The position numbers and the translations under genes were made by a program. The notes under the pieces are model-generated. The model had not been told where the DNA came from. It did no database searches and saw only the letters and a program-made list of their open reading frames with translations. A DNA stretch of 64,000 bases from Todiramphus chloris collaris (lineage: Eukaryota > Chordata > Aves > Coraciiformes > Alcedinidae): positions 5,636,460 through 5,700,459 of the forward strand of contig JANVCC010000261.1 of NCBI GenBank assembly GCA_025345505.1. The letters run 5' to 3'. Within the stretch, counting starts at the first letter, position 1. Each line of letters starts with the position of its first letter. Positions 26,230 through 41,300 of this stretch are shown one piece after another.

Positions 26230-29200
26230 GTATGTCAGACACATCTTCTATTATGTAGTTTTAAAATTGTTTAATAAAGGGCTTATAATTAAGACATAAG
26301 AAATTATATTTTGTATTTGTAATTTTATACAACGCTACTTCTCCTTCTTTATTCCTGTCTGTCACACTGCTTGAGAAACCTTCATACAAATTATGTATTT
26401 GTAGACTTTGAGTGTAAGTCATTGACTTACTGGTGTCACTCCATCCTCATAATGATAGTTCAGTTTTCTATCTGAAAACAAAATTGGCTGGGTTTCACTT
26501 GTCATTAAATTGAACTTTTAGCTTTTAAGAAAATGGTAAATCCACTTTCTCACTGAGTTGTATTTCTAGCTTGCTTTTGCAAAGGGATTAGAAGACGTGC
26601 CTGTAGAAACGCTTGCTTTTACCGAGGAAGACCAAAGCAGTGAGAGAGTAGTCTTTTTTTATTAAAGCTGTTCACAATATAGTTATTTTTTAAAAATGCC
26701 TGTATTGGTAGTCGCACTAGTGAGGTAAGGAAAATAAACATATTTTTTATAGCAACATTAACATTAATTTAGTAACATGTAAGAATAGTAACAGTAGATG
26801 CAGTAGATGAGTGAAATTTTTGTTGGTCTCAAAACTGAACTTCTGTGTTATGCTTCAGATCACAAGAGAGATACAAAGTCTGCACATATGCTTCCTTAGG
26901 ATTCTGCCACATTGGCATCCTGTGAAGGTTTCTAGAAATGGGCAGAGCAAGATCCTATGCAATAGGTTTCGATATCCATTTTAGTGGGTTGTCTTTAAAC
27001 AAAATCTTGCAAACCATCTTTTCCATTCCAGTGAGGCTATTTATGATAAAAGAGCCTTATGTAACATAAAGACTTTTAATATTTTAGGTTGACACTTTAA
27101 TTAAGACACTAAGATTATTCTTTAACAAAAAAAATCTACACAAATCCACAGACTGTATAGGAAGGTTGTCTGGTTCTCTGTTTTACAGTTTAATCCCTGT
27201 TACTGTCATTGTTACTTTTGGTTCATTTCCAAGGCACATTAAAGCATTGTATCCCCTTGTACATAATTAGGTTAATGTTTCACGTTTGTAGGACAGCTTC
27301 TTAGACATTTTAATAGCTCTGTGCTAGGTTTCAGGTTCCTGACACCTTTCATTTGTGACCTCTGCAGTCATTCTCTGTATTAATCCAATAGCTAACATTC
27401 AGTAGTGTGGCACAGTATCATTTATTTATGTGATTATAAGGCTAAGTTTAAAGAAAACTTAATTGTGAAATCTGCATGTTCTCTTAAAACAGTTCATTTA
27501 TGTCATGTAGCTTTAAATTCCCACCATGGGAACTACTGTTCTGGAAGTTCATCCCTTTATAAGATTGAAGAAAACATTTGCTGGAACTAAGTATACCTAA
27601 GACTAGTCTAAGCTTGCCTCTGAGGCACTGTGACCTTTTCTGTTTTGCTCTGGGCGTTTCTGTAGTAGCTGCCACCTTGACTTTTTGGGTTCTGATGTTA
27701 TTTTTTTTCTGTTGGAACAAAATCCTTACTGAGGACTAGCCTAAAATCATCAAACTCAATTCATTTGGGATTCATTATGTAATGTTAGTTACAGCAAATT
27801 GTATTTTGACCCTAGCTCCCTTTGTCGTATCTCATCTCCTTGAAATTATTCCTTCATATTCTGCAAGCATTTTTTAATCTCTCCTTGTCTTTGGGATTGT
27901 ATTAAAAAAGGAATAACATTCTGTGCAAACAGTCTGCATAGTAATGGCTGTAGCTGTTACATTCTCGCAGTCACTTTTAAGACCAAGTTCCATATTAAAG
28001 GGAAAATACCAGATATGAGAAAATCTGGTATCAGCCTGCAGGTGAAGTTTAGCAGCCTTCTGTATTCTCTTTCTTTCTCCAGACAAGGACAAATGCATCA
28101 TCACAAAGCAACGTAGCTGCACTTTTGTAAATACTCCGTTACCTTGTATTAACAAAGCTATTCATCGCATTCAGGAGCTAGAGTTAAAGATGGAGAAATG
28201 CCTTCAACAGGTACATTTATGGCTGAAAATGCCCAAGTCCTTTCTATCTTTATAGGAACAAGTCTATTTTTAAATAGGATTACTATGTTGATTTTTAGAA
28301 AAATGTAATTTCATGTCATGTGTGCTCTCCAAAATAGTGCCCAGGAGGTTTATTTACCAGTTACAATGTGTGTTTTACATCTGCTTAGCCACTTCGTATG
28401 GATCAAACTAGCTTATTTAGATCAATATATCACAATATCATAACACAATATTAATACATCTTAAAAGATTAGTAAATTCATATATGATGATTCAGATGCA
28501 CACAGAGTCAGATTGCTTCACTGATATCGTCTGCAAAATAGTTTTTTATACTAACCTTAAGTAGTGAGATTGAGCTGTGTGCCATTTTATCTATAGTAAG
28601 CACTTTTACCGAACAGTATTTAGTGATTCCTTGATTAAAAAGTTTCTTTATTCTCATATTGAGCAACATGAATTTGAAAACGTTACCGTTCTTTCTCTAG
28701 CAGTACATCATGTTTTCCTAGCCTGTGTAGATCTTGTGTGAATAGAAACAAGAATAAAGGGAAGCTAAAAAAAAAATGGGTCGGTAGATGAAGAAAGCAT
28801 GCAATACATATCATTTTAAAGTCTAAGCAAATCTTCCCACTAACTTCTTTGAGAACATGATTAGTATAATTTAAATAATTCACTTTTACTGGAGAAGTGT
28901 TTTCCAAATGTTAATAAATTTTGCATATGTCTACAATGCAGTAAGAGGATCTGATTGCTGCGTGCACGGAAAAGTTTTATTTAAATTATCTTCAATACTG
29001 ACAATAATGTCGTCATAGCAGCACATCAGGAAAACTATTTTAGATTAGTATAGCAAATGCAGTTACTCTGCAGGGAGATTTCTGCAGTTGCAACATAGAT
29101 ACTAGAAGAACACAAAGTGCATGAACTACAGTCATATATTGATTTACAGCATAGACATTGAATAGGAAATTTTACATTGCCTCATTCACCTTCATTTAAA

Positions 29201-32200
29201 ATAATATGAAAACAGAGAAATTATTTATTGTCATAGCTTTGTCATCAAGATACATGGATGAGATGGATAAGTATTGCCATGACCAGATGTTTAGTTAATT
29301 TCATGTTAGCTTAAATTGTTTCTGTAAGTCTCGTGAATATTTCCCACGTCTTCTAAGTTCTTGTTACTTAATATACAGATTCAAACCAGCCTAAGGCCTC
29401 TAGATGGTGACACCATTATAACTATGAATTAAGAGAAGACAGGGTTGCTATAGTATAAGTATTTTATTAATGCTCTTAAAAATTAAAATGAGATATATAT
29501 ATACTGAATTTAATATACTACAAATATAGGGAGATTGGATTTTACATCTCTATATATGAATTTATTTACACCTCTGCTAGTAAGTTAAGTATTACCAGCA
29601 ATGTGTCCAGTTGACAGGGTGAACCTCATATCCATGTTGTTACATTTTTAGCCTCCAAAACAAGAAAGACATTATGGGTACTGCTTTTGAGGAATGGCCC
29701 CTCACCATTTCCATTTCCTGAACTGTGCTTGGAAATGGTTTGGGAATGGTTTGTGAAGATGGAAATTTCCCTTACCACAGGTTGTACCACTGGGATTTAG
29801 TAAGAGTTTAACAGTGTAGGTGAACATGTTGCTGGGCCCAGGTAACTTCACTGGAAGTGTTTAATTTACTGTGGTAGAAAGTCCTAATGAAGAAAAAGCA
29901 CATGAAGTTCAGAAAGAACCCGCTGGAGTTTTGAGGTCTAGAATACAGTACAGAGGTTAACAGTGAAAACAGAACTAACAATGTTTAGGGCTTTTTAAAA
30001 AACGTCGAGTAATACATATCAGGTATGTACAAAAACAGGGTTTATTACCAACCATTTGGAGTTTTTAGGAATTGAAAAACTTTGTAATTAGTTTAAAATG
30101 TTCAAAAGCATTCATATGCACATACAGTAATTAGATCCTCTTACGATACAAAATTCAGTGATCTGTTAGGCTTTTTTTTAGGAAACAGAAGAAGTGTATA
30201 ATATCTGAGATGTATAATGGAGTTTATGTTTTGCTTTTGCAGTATGATTATGTGTTTAAGGAGGAGAAGATGCCTTGGTAAGAATCATACATACAAAATA
30301 ATGCATTTGATTTAATGTCAGGTAATTATTTGATAAGATGTTCATTTGTCTATCAAGTCTGCTCTGTGAACTGTGGAGTTTACCAAGTTCTTCTGTAATG
30401 TAGAATATATCTAAAATAAGCATTCTTAGTGTCTGCAGGATCTAGTTACTTTAGAAGACTAAAAGTGTTTATGGAGAATATCTCATCTCTTTCCTACTCA
30501 ATGTTTAATTTTCAAAGATGATCATGAGACTCAGGACCCACCTAGGTGATGAATTTCTGTTGGTAAGAGTTGTTCAATTATTGATACTTCTGAAATTGTG
30601 CCAATTCTACCGATTATCTCAGCCAGCTAAATATGAGTAAGGCTACTTATTTTAAGCTCTCATTGCTTTACGTTTTGGGTTGGAACACGATGTATAAACA
30701 TTCTGATTGTTTCTGCATTCTTAGTCTGATCTTTGTGAAATTCTCTAAATGGTGTGTACAGTTTTCTGACTTTGCATACAGGGTCTCATCTCAGCTTGGC
30801 TAAACACAGGGAGACAAGTAATTAAAAAACAGAGTAGGAAAAAAGTTTGAATGAAACAGCCATTTTTTTCCTCAGATGTTGTAATAACATGGGGGAAAAA
30901 AAAAAAAGGAGATTTTTTTCATTTTTTACTTTTCTGGTTTTCCAATACTTTATACTGTTAAGATTCTTATTAAATGTATGATTTTTGTGTTTTCAGTGTA
31001 GTTTGGCAGCTACTTATGTTTGGCTGAAAAACCTTTTGTGTGTTTGAGTGACAAAACTTCCTTGAATCACACTATAATGCTTGTAACTATGTAACTTTAA
31101 AGTTAGAGAGCAAAAAAAAGATGCTTGTTAAAATAATTCCTAAATTAAAAGTAAGCTGAAGAATTATTTTTTCTAGAAATGTTTGCACTGGAGATATCTA
31201 GAATGCATATAGTGCTGTTAAAGGGTATAAAATTAAAGTGTATTTTTAAAGCATGAAACTCATGCAGGATATTTTTTCTAAATTTTACTATCTGCTGCAT
31301 GTATTTTGAAGTACACTAAAGAACTCAGATACAACACAATACAAAACAAGGATATTTCAAAGCCGAGTACTCAGAAAGTACATAAAAAAAGTTTGAATGT
31401 GTGACTTCAGTTTGTATTCATGGTGCAGGCTACTTTATGATGTAATCCTAGTTACAAAGATTAAGAGAGGAGTTTGAAGAGGAGAATATATGTCATGCAC
31501 TGAGCTGCTTCTCCTGGCTGTTTTGCTCAACAAGCCCTGTATTCCCTGCATATTTTTACTTCATGTCAGATACACATACTGAGTTATTTTGTATTTGCCT
31601 ACTTATCTGACTTTTGTTTATCAGAATCCTACTTCTGTGTCTAATTTGATATCTCTTCATCACCAGATCCCAGTTTTCCTGTCCAAAGTCTTAGTATTTT
31701 CCATTACTACACAGCATTTTTTTCTAATCCCTGTTACTTTAGATATAATTTTCTGATGGTCCAGGAAGGCTTCAGTAGTATTTCTTTCATTCTGTTTTAG
31801 TCTAGGATTTTTGTCTCTTATTTCTTCACAGAAAAGGAATTATTTTTGTGGAGTTCTTTCAAGTATATACATTCACTTTATGAATGTATGTGCAATACAA
31901 CAGTGTAATTGCCAATTTTGGTTCATCTTAGTTGCATGTGAAGGACCTGCATGTGCTCTTTAAGCCACACACGTGGGCATAAGCAGGTGGTGGTTATCCT
32001 TCCTCCCCTTGTCTCAACTCCAGTAGGCTAATGAGACTCTTAAGTTCACATGAGAGCTGTGATTTGCTTGTGTTCTTCTTTGACTACTTGTGTTTCTTTT
32101 TTCTCACTCTCTCACTTGCTGTTAGATTTGTTCTGATCTCATTTTAAGGAAGCCCTCCTCATCTCTGCTTTTGAGCCTCCTAGATTTCAAAAGCTTATCA

Positions 32201-35200
32201 GTTGGAATATGATTAAGCTTTATGCCTTGATTATTTTCCCTTTTGTATCTCTGAAAAAAAATCTTTTCTTCATTGTTGACCCTCAAGTGATGACTTTCCC
32301 TTAAACTGATAAAACTGAAACTACATGTGACCCGCAGTGCCAATCTCTCTGTGTCTGCACAAGATACAGCACTGAATACTCTGCTGCTGTGAAGACTCCG
32401 GAAAGTATAGCATGTATTGTATGTTTAGAACTTGTGAAGATTAACAGGTTTCCTACAGCAATTTCTTTTTGGCAGATCTTTGGGTATGAGGACAAAAAAT
32501 GAAGTTCTGTGTAAGTACAAGATGTAAATACATCTGTTTCTTGTATTTCTGTAAAGAAATCTGAGAAAAGCATGTATATGGGAATTGTACAATCGAAATT
32601 CTTCTGTATGACTTGCCGTTAGTCCATTTAGCCAGCGCTTAAATGTGTAAAATTCAGGAAAGGAAACTTTTACTCAATGAAAGTAATTTTTATTTAATGA
32701 GGCTAATTTAAGTTCAGTCTAAAATTTTTTTTTTGACGGTGGCTTTTATCTACAGTATAACAGAACAGGTCAGTGCTGAATGTATTGAAGACATCTGGTT
32801 ATCCATATCCACTAAGTTGGATTTTAAAGAAGGTGATGTATCTTGTGAAGGTAAGAATACTTCAGTCTGAATGGTAAAGGTTGCTTATCCTCATTTAATA
32901 TGTACTTTGCATTTGTAATAATATTGCTTGTTGCCCTCTCTATGTCTTATGTAAATGCTGTGAGTATCCTTTGAAATCAGCATATCATCTGTTATGCTGA
33001 AAGACATGTACATTTTAAATGTTATATTAAGTACTATTAAATCATCCTGTTTGCAAGAAGGTATTTTACATTTCTTTCTTTAGAGCCATACTGTATTTTA
33101 ACCCATCCAGGGTCTCAACCAGCTAAACTAGTTATGTTGATTGTTTGAAACTCTGGATTATTTTTCATTTATTATCTGTAAAGAAATAACTGCGTTGCTG
33201 TTCTAAGGTGTTCATAATGTACTCGTAAGGTAAAGTTCTGGGTTTTTCACAGTTTTCGTCTTTATTCAGATTATACATTTTTGAATTAAGCTTTAAATAT
33301 TAAAGAGGTTGTATGCAATCTTTTTTTTAAGCCAATGTGCAACATTTAAGTACTACTAGCTTGAGGCGATCCTGTCTGCAGTAAATTGTGTGATAAAATT
33401 TCTGTTGATGGCAGTGAAGCCCAAATTTCACTCCAGATTTTAAGTAGTTGTCCTTTTCAATGCATGCAGTCTTTAATAAAATAATTTAGGGAATGATTGA
33501 TTGTGGAATCAAACTGAAAATATCTTGGACTCTGTAGCTTATGTAATTCCCATTTTTTGTAGATCAGGATAATGGATGATGACCTCAAATAATCTTTCAT
33601 CAAAACAAATAACTCTGGCACTTCTGGAGCCAAATTTCACAGAATGTAATGATTATTTATGTGCATCACGAGTAACACAGTGTTGTTGAAATATTACACT
33701 GAATATTCTTAAAGCTCCAAAGACTTTAATGAAGTCATTGATACTTAGGAAAATAAAATAAGTATTCTTAAAAAAAAAAAAAAAAAAAAGTTAATTAAGG
33801 TCTTGTAGTATTATTTGGATGATTACTTAGCCAAGAAATGAGGCAAAAATGAAAGTTTTGTACCATCTATATTAATAGATTTTTGTTGCATTCTGCACTG
33901 GAAATAGCTGGGTGAAAATGCCATTGAAGGTGGAAGTTTCATTTGTAACCAGTTGTGTTTGCCTTGATGGATGTGAAGAGGCTAGATTTATATTGAGAGA
34001 GAAGCTGGAATAAAGTGTGTATGTTTAAGCCTTCAGAAAAAATAATTATGTATTTTTAAAGACAGAAATGTAGCCAATTGTACTTTCTGTGATACACTGG
34101 AACAGGCCAACGTTGTGTTGAGAGTGAAGCGCGAATGAAGGGCATATGATTAAGCTTTCATAAAAAATATTTTTAATGTATTTTTAAAGATGGCAAGACA
34201 TTAACCTTGAAGCAGGAAACAGAAGCTTTGCTATTGGAAGTTACTGAGCTAATTAAGCGGCTGGAGGCCGATCGTGAAGAGGCAGAAAAAGCTTTGGAGT
34301 TAGAGAAACAGCGAGGGAAAAAGCTTAGCATGAAAATTGATCGTATGTCACTTTGGAGGCTGCAGCAGCTCCCTGCAGCTGTGCAAAAAGGTACTGCTAT
34401 TGAAACTAAGAACATTTGTTATTTTTCAGTCAGTTTATTACCAACAATGAGAATTATGATATGGCTATAGTTGTGTTTACTGTAAAAGGAGTAGAATATT
34501 TACTCTTCTGAATTTGGTATGCTTGAATGTATGTCCAGAAAAAATATGGAAAGTACTATGGAACGTTCAGCATTGTTTGAGAAGTAGCATAAAAGCAGAC
34601 AAAACCATCTGAAGATGATTAATGCTCTGCTTGGGGCAAGGAATGAGAAGCTGAAACAGAACTATAAAATAATATGTTTTAGTTTTACCACAAATAAAAA
34701 AGTGAATTTGTTTTGAGAAAAATTAAAATGTGATAAACTTGATTAAAGTACTTAAATATTTAGTAGGAATTTTTTGCTATGACCATTGATAGTTTTCCTT
34801 GAAATCCCAAGTTCTAAGGATGTTTACTATTGCCTTTTGTGATAAACTGGCATCTACACAACAAAATTAAAGAAAAAAAGAAGGGTCGGGGGGAAACCCC
34901 AACCCAGTAACAAAACAGCCACTTAACAGCTGTTTGCTATTTGCCTTCTGACTTACAAGCAGAAGCAGGTAACTGTCTGAACCTAGACTTACAGAAGAGT
35001 TGTGTAATTTGTACCAGTAGGTTCCTGGGTGTAAAGTCACCTTTGCTACTCTGGTGCATATTCTGGTGCACATCATCCTGGTATCCAAGAAATACCTTGC
35101 AGTCCAGAGTGTTGTGACAGTGCAAGAGTCTTCCATAACTGTTTACTGACTAGTAAACACTGAATGGAAAGGAGTTGCTTAGTCCCAAATGCTTTGTTGG

Positions 35201-35288
35201 TTTTTGGTTGGGTTTTTTTTTTCCTCACTCACCCCCTGGGAAGGCAAAAAAGACAAATAGTGCACATTCCTAACAATATATGAGAAAA

Positions 35289-35323
<35 letters not shown>

Positions 35324-38300
35324 TTTGAGCTGATGACTAACTCTTGATTTGGAAATGAGAAACCTATGTTAGCAGTTTGCAGAGATTGCCTTCCTTAAAA
35401 GCAATTGTCTCTGAAGGACAATTTTTGGTGCTCTGAAAATGGAGGAGGAGACTGAGTAAAGAACTGGAATTAAAATTCATTGTTAGTTTAGAAACTGCTT
35501 TCAGGAGAAAATCCTGTGGCAATGGAAAGGTCAATTTTACAGAAGTAAGAACTGCAAGATTGATAATATAATCTTCATTCTTCAGCTCAGTAGTTCCTGA
35601 TATGAATGGCAAAGATGTTACTTTTTACTTTTTACTTACCTACAGTGATGCAGCTGTAAATAATTTTTTCCATGTTGCTCTACATTCCTGTTGCTTTTAC
35701 TGTTTAGCATTCTCTATAAATACCAAACATTTGGAATAGTGAAATATAATTAACATATTTTCATTTGTGTTAATATATGCAATGATACAGTATTAAAAAA
35801 AAAAAACACCAAAAAACAATCAAACGAACAAAAAAACCACCAATAAGACACACAAAAAAACCCCTCACAAAAAAATAGCAAACCAGCATGAAGTTTAGTT
35901 GTGAAAATTAACCAGCTCTTCTGCCTTGATTTGTCAGTGGGCTATGTCATTATAATATTGTGTCCTTGGAGTAAATTTGTAATTTGCAGGATTATAACTT
36001 TTCATAGTATTATCTATAAGACAAAAATTATGCTAAAATGGAATGAGGATAAAGGGAAAAGAGCCTCAGGGATGTTATAATTATCCCTAATCTAAGTATT
36101 ACATACCCAGGAGATTCACCATTAAGAGTTTGCATGACCTGCTCAGAGTAGACACTCAATCCTGTTCTATCTTCAGACTTTTCTTTCAGTTCCTGCTGCA
36201 GCTTTGTCCTGTATCACACTCAGGTGATTGCAGTGACAGAACCTACCTTCAGAAATTGCCTTCTCTGAAATACAACAAAAGTCCAATGTAAAACACGTTC
36301 TGTTTCTCTTAATGTTAGGTATCACTTCACATGATGGCGAAAAGCCACTTATTCGTACCATGTCTCTTTAACTTTTAGTAGCAATGAAGTAATAATTTTG
36401 TGAATTTGTCATTTATGTCTTGTTAACACAGCAAAATTGATCGACTGTGAAGGGTTGCATTCAATATTCCACAGCTACTTCTCGGAGCTAGAGACCCTTT
36501 TTTCCTCCGTAAAATGTACTTGTCTCACAAATGTATGGCAAAATTTACTGCTCTTGAGCCAATTCCTGATTTATTTTTTCTTATACCCATACTTTACTTT
36601 CCCTAGTTTCATACCAAAAATTATTCCATATAGAACACCGACTGCTTCAGGACACCATCTCTTATATGCTTTTTTTTCCTAAGCAAAATAATTTCATCAC
36701 TCAGCAACCAGTGCTCTAGGCACATATGTTCTTATAAAGACCCATAGGAAATTTGTGCCCAAGTGGGAAAGGAAATGCAGCAAACTGGATTAACTGTCCT
36801 GTTCCTGCGTGGCAACGTGAATATGTTGTTTGTTGGCTTTGAGTTTGTATCTTTAGTTTAGCTGTCTTGAAGCCACATTTAGTTCAGGAAGTGTCCCTGA
36901 ACTGAAAATAGTTGACATCTTAAAAGGATGTGTGATTTATACCTGCCCTGTTCTTCCTCTGCAGGCGCTTATGTCTGTTGCTGGAGATGAGGAAGCTCAG
37001 CAGAGCTGTTCCTACGTAATCATAGCTCCTCTAGATATGCCTTAAGGCTAGACTTTTTATTTTCATTCATAAATACAAAACCACCCCTCGCTTTGAAGAT
37101 TTGTTTGAATTACATACTAGGATTATTGCATCTGAGTTTAACAACAGCTCCCCTGCTAATGCAATATTTGGCAATGTGTTCTGTAACGAGTGTCCTTTCT
37201 TGGCCTTCAAAGCACAGCAAAATTTTGCAAGTCTTACCCTTACGACAATGTATTTCCTAATCTCAGTAGATATTCGTGGTGTCACTCAGATAATCACATT
37301 TTGTTGTCCTAATTATCTTTTTAACAGAATATGAAACGTGCGTTCAAGACATCTTGGAGCTACAAGGGCAGTTCGATTGTAAAAGCCGTCATCTGCGACA
37401 GGTACAAAACCAAATACTGAAGCTAGAAACAGTCAACAGCAAGATTCAGGAGGATATAGACTTCATGAAGAAACACAGCCCTCTGCTGGAAGAAAAGCTG
37501 AATCTGGAGGAGGAAGCTGTGAAGGATGTGCTACTTGCTTATGAAAAGGTAAAAACAATACAAAGATGTTTCTTGTGGAACCTTTCCGCTGGATAGGTGC
37601 CTACCCGTTTAGAGAACAGCACTCCTTTGGAAGTACCAAAGTCTGATTTCAGTTTCGTACACAAAGACTGCAAATTGTCTGCCTGTAGTGCTACGTGCAG
37701 GTACTCAGTGCAGAGGGAATGCAGGGAGGATAATGCTGTTGGCCTGTTATAACTGTCTCTTAAACATAGATGGAATGCAATTCTAACTTTGTAAGTTGAC
37801 TTCATGTGGGTTTTTTCATGTGGGTAGAAGGCAAGTACCTGTCATTTGGATAGATTCTTCTCACATTTCTCAGACATCACTATTTGTTCTAGAATATGGA
37901 AATGTTAGAAGCTGCCAAAAAATGTTTGTAAGATTTAATTATTTTTAAGTGTTGATATAAAGTTTCCCTAGTTTATTTGTTGATAGTATTTATTGATAAT
38001 ATTAATAGTAATTTATTATCTGTTGATAAAGAATGCCTAATGTGGATAATGTCAGGCTGAATAATCAAAATGTGGTAAAGTTGTAGGTAGCTTAAAATTG
38101 ATGTGTTACTTCAAGTACAGATTTTAATAACAATTATTATGTTTTCTGTATATTTTTCTATAGTAACTTTAAAATAAAACTCTAGAGATTAATCTCCCTT
38201 TAAGGTACTTAACAATTTTAAAATGGTCTTTTGTTTGTAGGTAATTCTTAAGTACTTATTTTAATTTGTTTTCTTTTGAACCCCTCATATTTTGAGGACT

Positions 38301-41300
38301 CAACAGTCATGACAAAATACTTCTACAATTAAAAAGTTAATTGTTAATTACAGAAAGAATATGAGAATTATCATCAATTAGTTCTGACCTATCAAATCAC
38401 TCACAGTTCTATCAGTGTTTAAAGTACTGGCTAACTAAAAATAAAGTTGGTTATGTTCATTTTTATTTTGTATCCTTTTTTTCTTGTTAATGTCTTGGAA
38501 TACATTGTATGCATTTAAAATACTGATATGCACTAAAACACAACTCAGAAAGCAGACAAATATTTTAAATAAATACTTTTTTTGAGGTTTTTTTCCTATC
38601 TTTCCACAAAGTTACACTACATATCATAAGAAGTGTTACTATAACTTCTTTACATATTTAATTTCAACAAGATTTCTAAATGTCAAATAAATTATTTATG
38701 ACTTCTGCTCTAATTTATATGCTGTTTGCTTTTCACGTGGCCTTAAAAAGCAGATGATACTTAATTTTCTTTGCAATTAAAACAATTATTTAATTTTTAA
38801 TCTTTAGCTTTTAATATCCAGAGGACTGAGCAGTGAAATGCTAGATTATTATAAAGATTTCATATCCTGTTATTTGCTTATATCTGTAAGATTTTATAAA
38901 GCAGAGAGAATAGACATGCATTTTGAGAGCTGTTAGGAATTCAGTGTCTCAATACTGCTTATATTATTGAAAAGTGTGTTCATAGCCTGCAACACCCCTT
39001 TTACAAAGGTGACTGCTGGGCTTGCACATCCTCTGGGAGATGTTCAAGTAATGATTTTTGTCAGATTATTGTGTAAAACCTCAGTGACTTCTTTCAACTT
39101 TATTTCTTTCTTTCTGCTCCAGAGGTCACTATCTTCCCATGGAAGTAGCCACCTTTTCACAATAACCTCAAAGTTTTCTAGCAGAATGAAAGCCCTCTTG
39201 CTAACATTTATGTCATGCAATTTTATAACACATTCCATTGTCCTTCACTAGGGTTGTATCTATTGCAGACTATGCAGAATTTGTTGATAAGTTGTATGAC
39301 ATCACAAAGTAAAACTTCAGCTCTGAACTTCAATTTTTAAACTGCAAAGAATCAACTGAAACTGAAAATATATTTTTTTAAACTGTGTGTGATTTTTATT
39401 TTATTTTTTTATATATATAACATCTTTCAGAAAACTTTTTTTAATCTTAGATGTCAAAAAAATACAGTGATGTTCATAGTGAACTCATGGAAATCCAAAA
39501 GACAATGAAAAAAATTGAGGAAGAATCTGAAATAAAGATAAAATCTACGTATGAGAAGATTAAATATGCTGAGATGAAATTGAGTCAATACAAGTAAGAA
39601 CTATTCACTGTGGTATTATAATGTCCAGTCAGTTTTAATAGTGACAATCAACTATAGAAAATTTACTTTTAGAAATAATTTTAAATCCTGGTTTGTTTGT
39701 TTGTTTGCTTTTTTAATTAATAGAATTATACATAGGAGAAATGTTTGCCTTGTTTGTCTCGGTTTGCATTAGTAGAATAAGGAAGAGATGATGTCTGGAA
39801 ATAGACCCAAATGAAAGTTCCATGAATTGACTTATAAAGCAGGCCATTTTTGCCTTCTGTTACTTACTTATTAATTTTTAATCAGTTTGACGGAACTTTT
39901 TTCTATCATTCTTATGGACTGCACAAACTACTTGCATTGAACATCAGCCTTACCATAGTTGTTATAACTTAATTTTGAACTTGCACATTAAGCAAAACTA
40001 GCTAACATACACTTTTGAACTTATAAAAATACCTTATCTGTCTCTTATTTTTTTTTTTTTTTATCAAAACAACAAAATTACTGTAACCTTATTGGATTGC
40101 AGGGCAGCTTCTGTATGGCAATGACTTATGTTGCAGTTCCCTCACTGTAACCTCTTGTCAGGTTATTAACCTTTGAGTTATCAAGCAGAGATATAGCAAC
40201 AATAGGACACCACTAATGTCCAGTCACTGACAAGTAATGTCTCCTGACACTGAATATACACCCAGCACCAAGAGTAACTGTGACAGAAAACAAGAACACC
40301 AAGTACTTTCATGTTTGGTAGGAGGTTGAAAATTTTGTTACACATGTCTGTACCAAACGAAATCTGTCAGCTGGCCAGAGTAACATGTGATACAGTGGCT
40401 CTTTCTCTCTTGTGGTGAGGAAATCTTACAGGCATAACTGGAAGACATCAGTAAATTTTTGGGATAACCTTAATGGCAGTTGCTGTCACGTGGCTGCAGT
40501 ATGGAAATATATGCAACTGTCCTCTTATCAGGTATTTCAAAAACTGCATGGTAATTCTGGAGTATATACATTGTGTAGTAAGTCACCAAATCCGGTCCAC
40601 TCTATTAGTTTGTAACTACCTAGGTTCATTAGGAATTTATATGCCAGTTCCATAACTCAAGGTGTGCTATGCACTGCCTGAGTTGGGACAGCACGCACTC
40701 TTTTGGTGTACCAGAGAACTGAGATTAGAAAGTGCCTGATGTTCAGTAGTGGCTGAAAATGATAATATTAAGCCATGTGAATTGACTTTAACAGGGATGT
40801 TCTACTCTTTTTTTTCTTAATTTTAATGTTTTTCATCCTAAATCTTACTTAATCTAATGCCTCTGAAGTTTTAACTGTGGTAAATGTTGAACAGACTTTC
40901 CAAGTTTGTGAAAATACATACATGTCTTTCTCTATTTGTTAGAGTTAATTTAGAATTTTAAGGCATACTTGATTTCTCCGATCCTTTAAGTTCAGACACA
41001 CAATAGTATGTGCTGCTTTGCCAAATTACTTAATTTGTCTTGAAATTTTTCTTAAGTTTCTTAGTTCTTTTTGGCCTTGCCTATTCTAATCGCATTCTAT
41101 GCAGACTTTTAATTCCATTGCTCCTTGCCTTTTCAGGTCATTTGTAAATATATCAAAGCAATAGATATGGGATTTAGAGATACCAGTCCGTTGACCTATT
41201 CTTTCAATGAAAATTGATTGTTTAATCTTACTTCTGCATTTTTTCATTAGTATTAGAATTTTTCATTTTGCTTTCTGACTACTTCACTTTTTAATAGTCT

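Larger units (their letters stand above)
34391..37327 (+). other. Intron after coding exon 5
   Basis: GT at 34391 to AG at 37326-37327 (TTTTTAACAG). It contains a (GT)15 microsatellite and an A-rich low-complexity stretch (listed separately). The open frames at 36437-36682 and 37101-37334 have no coiled-coil character and are taken as chance. Confidence 0.65.
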
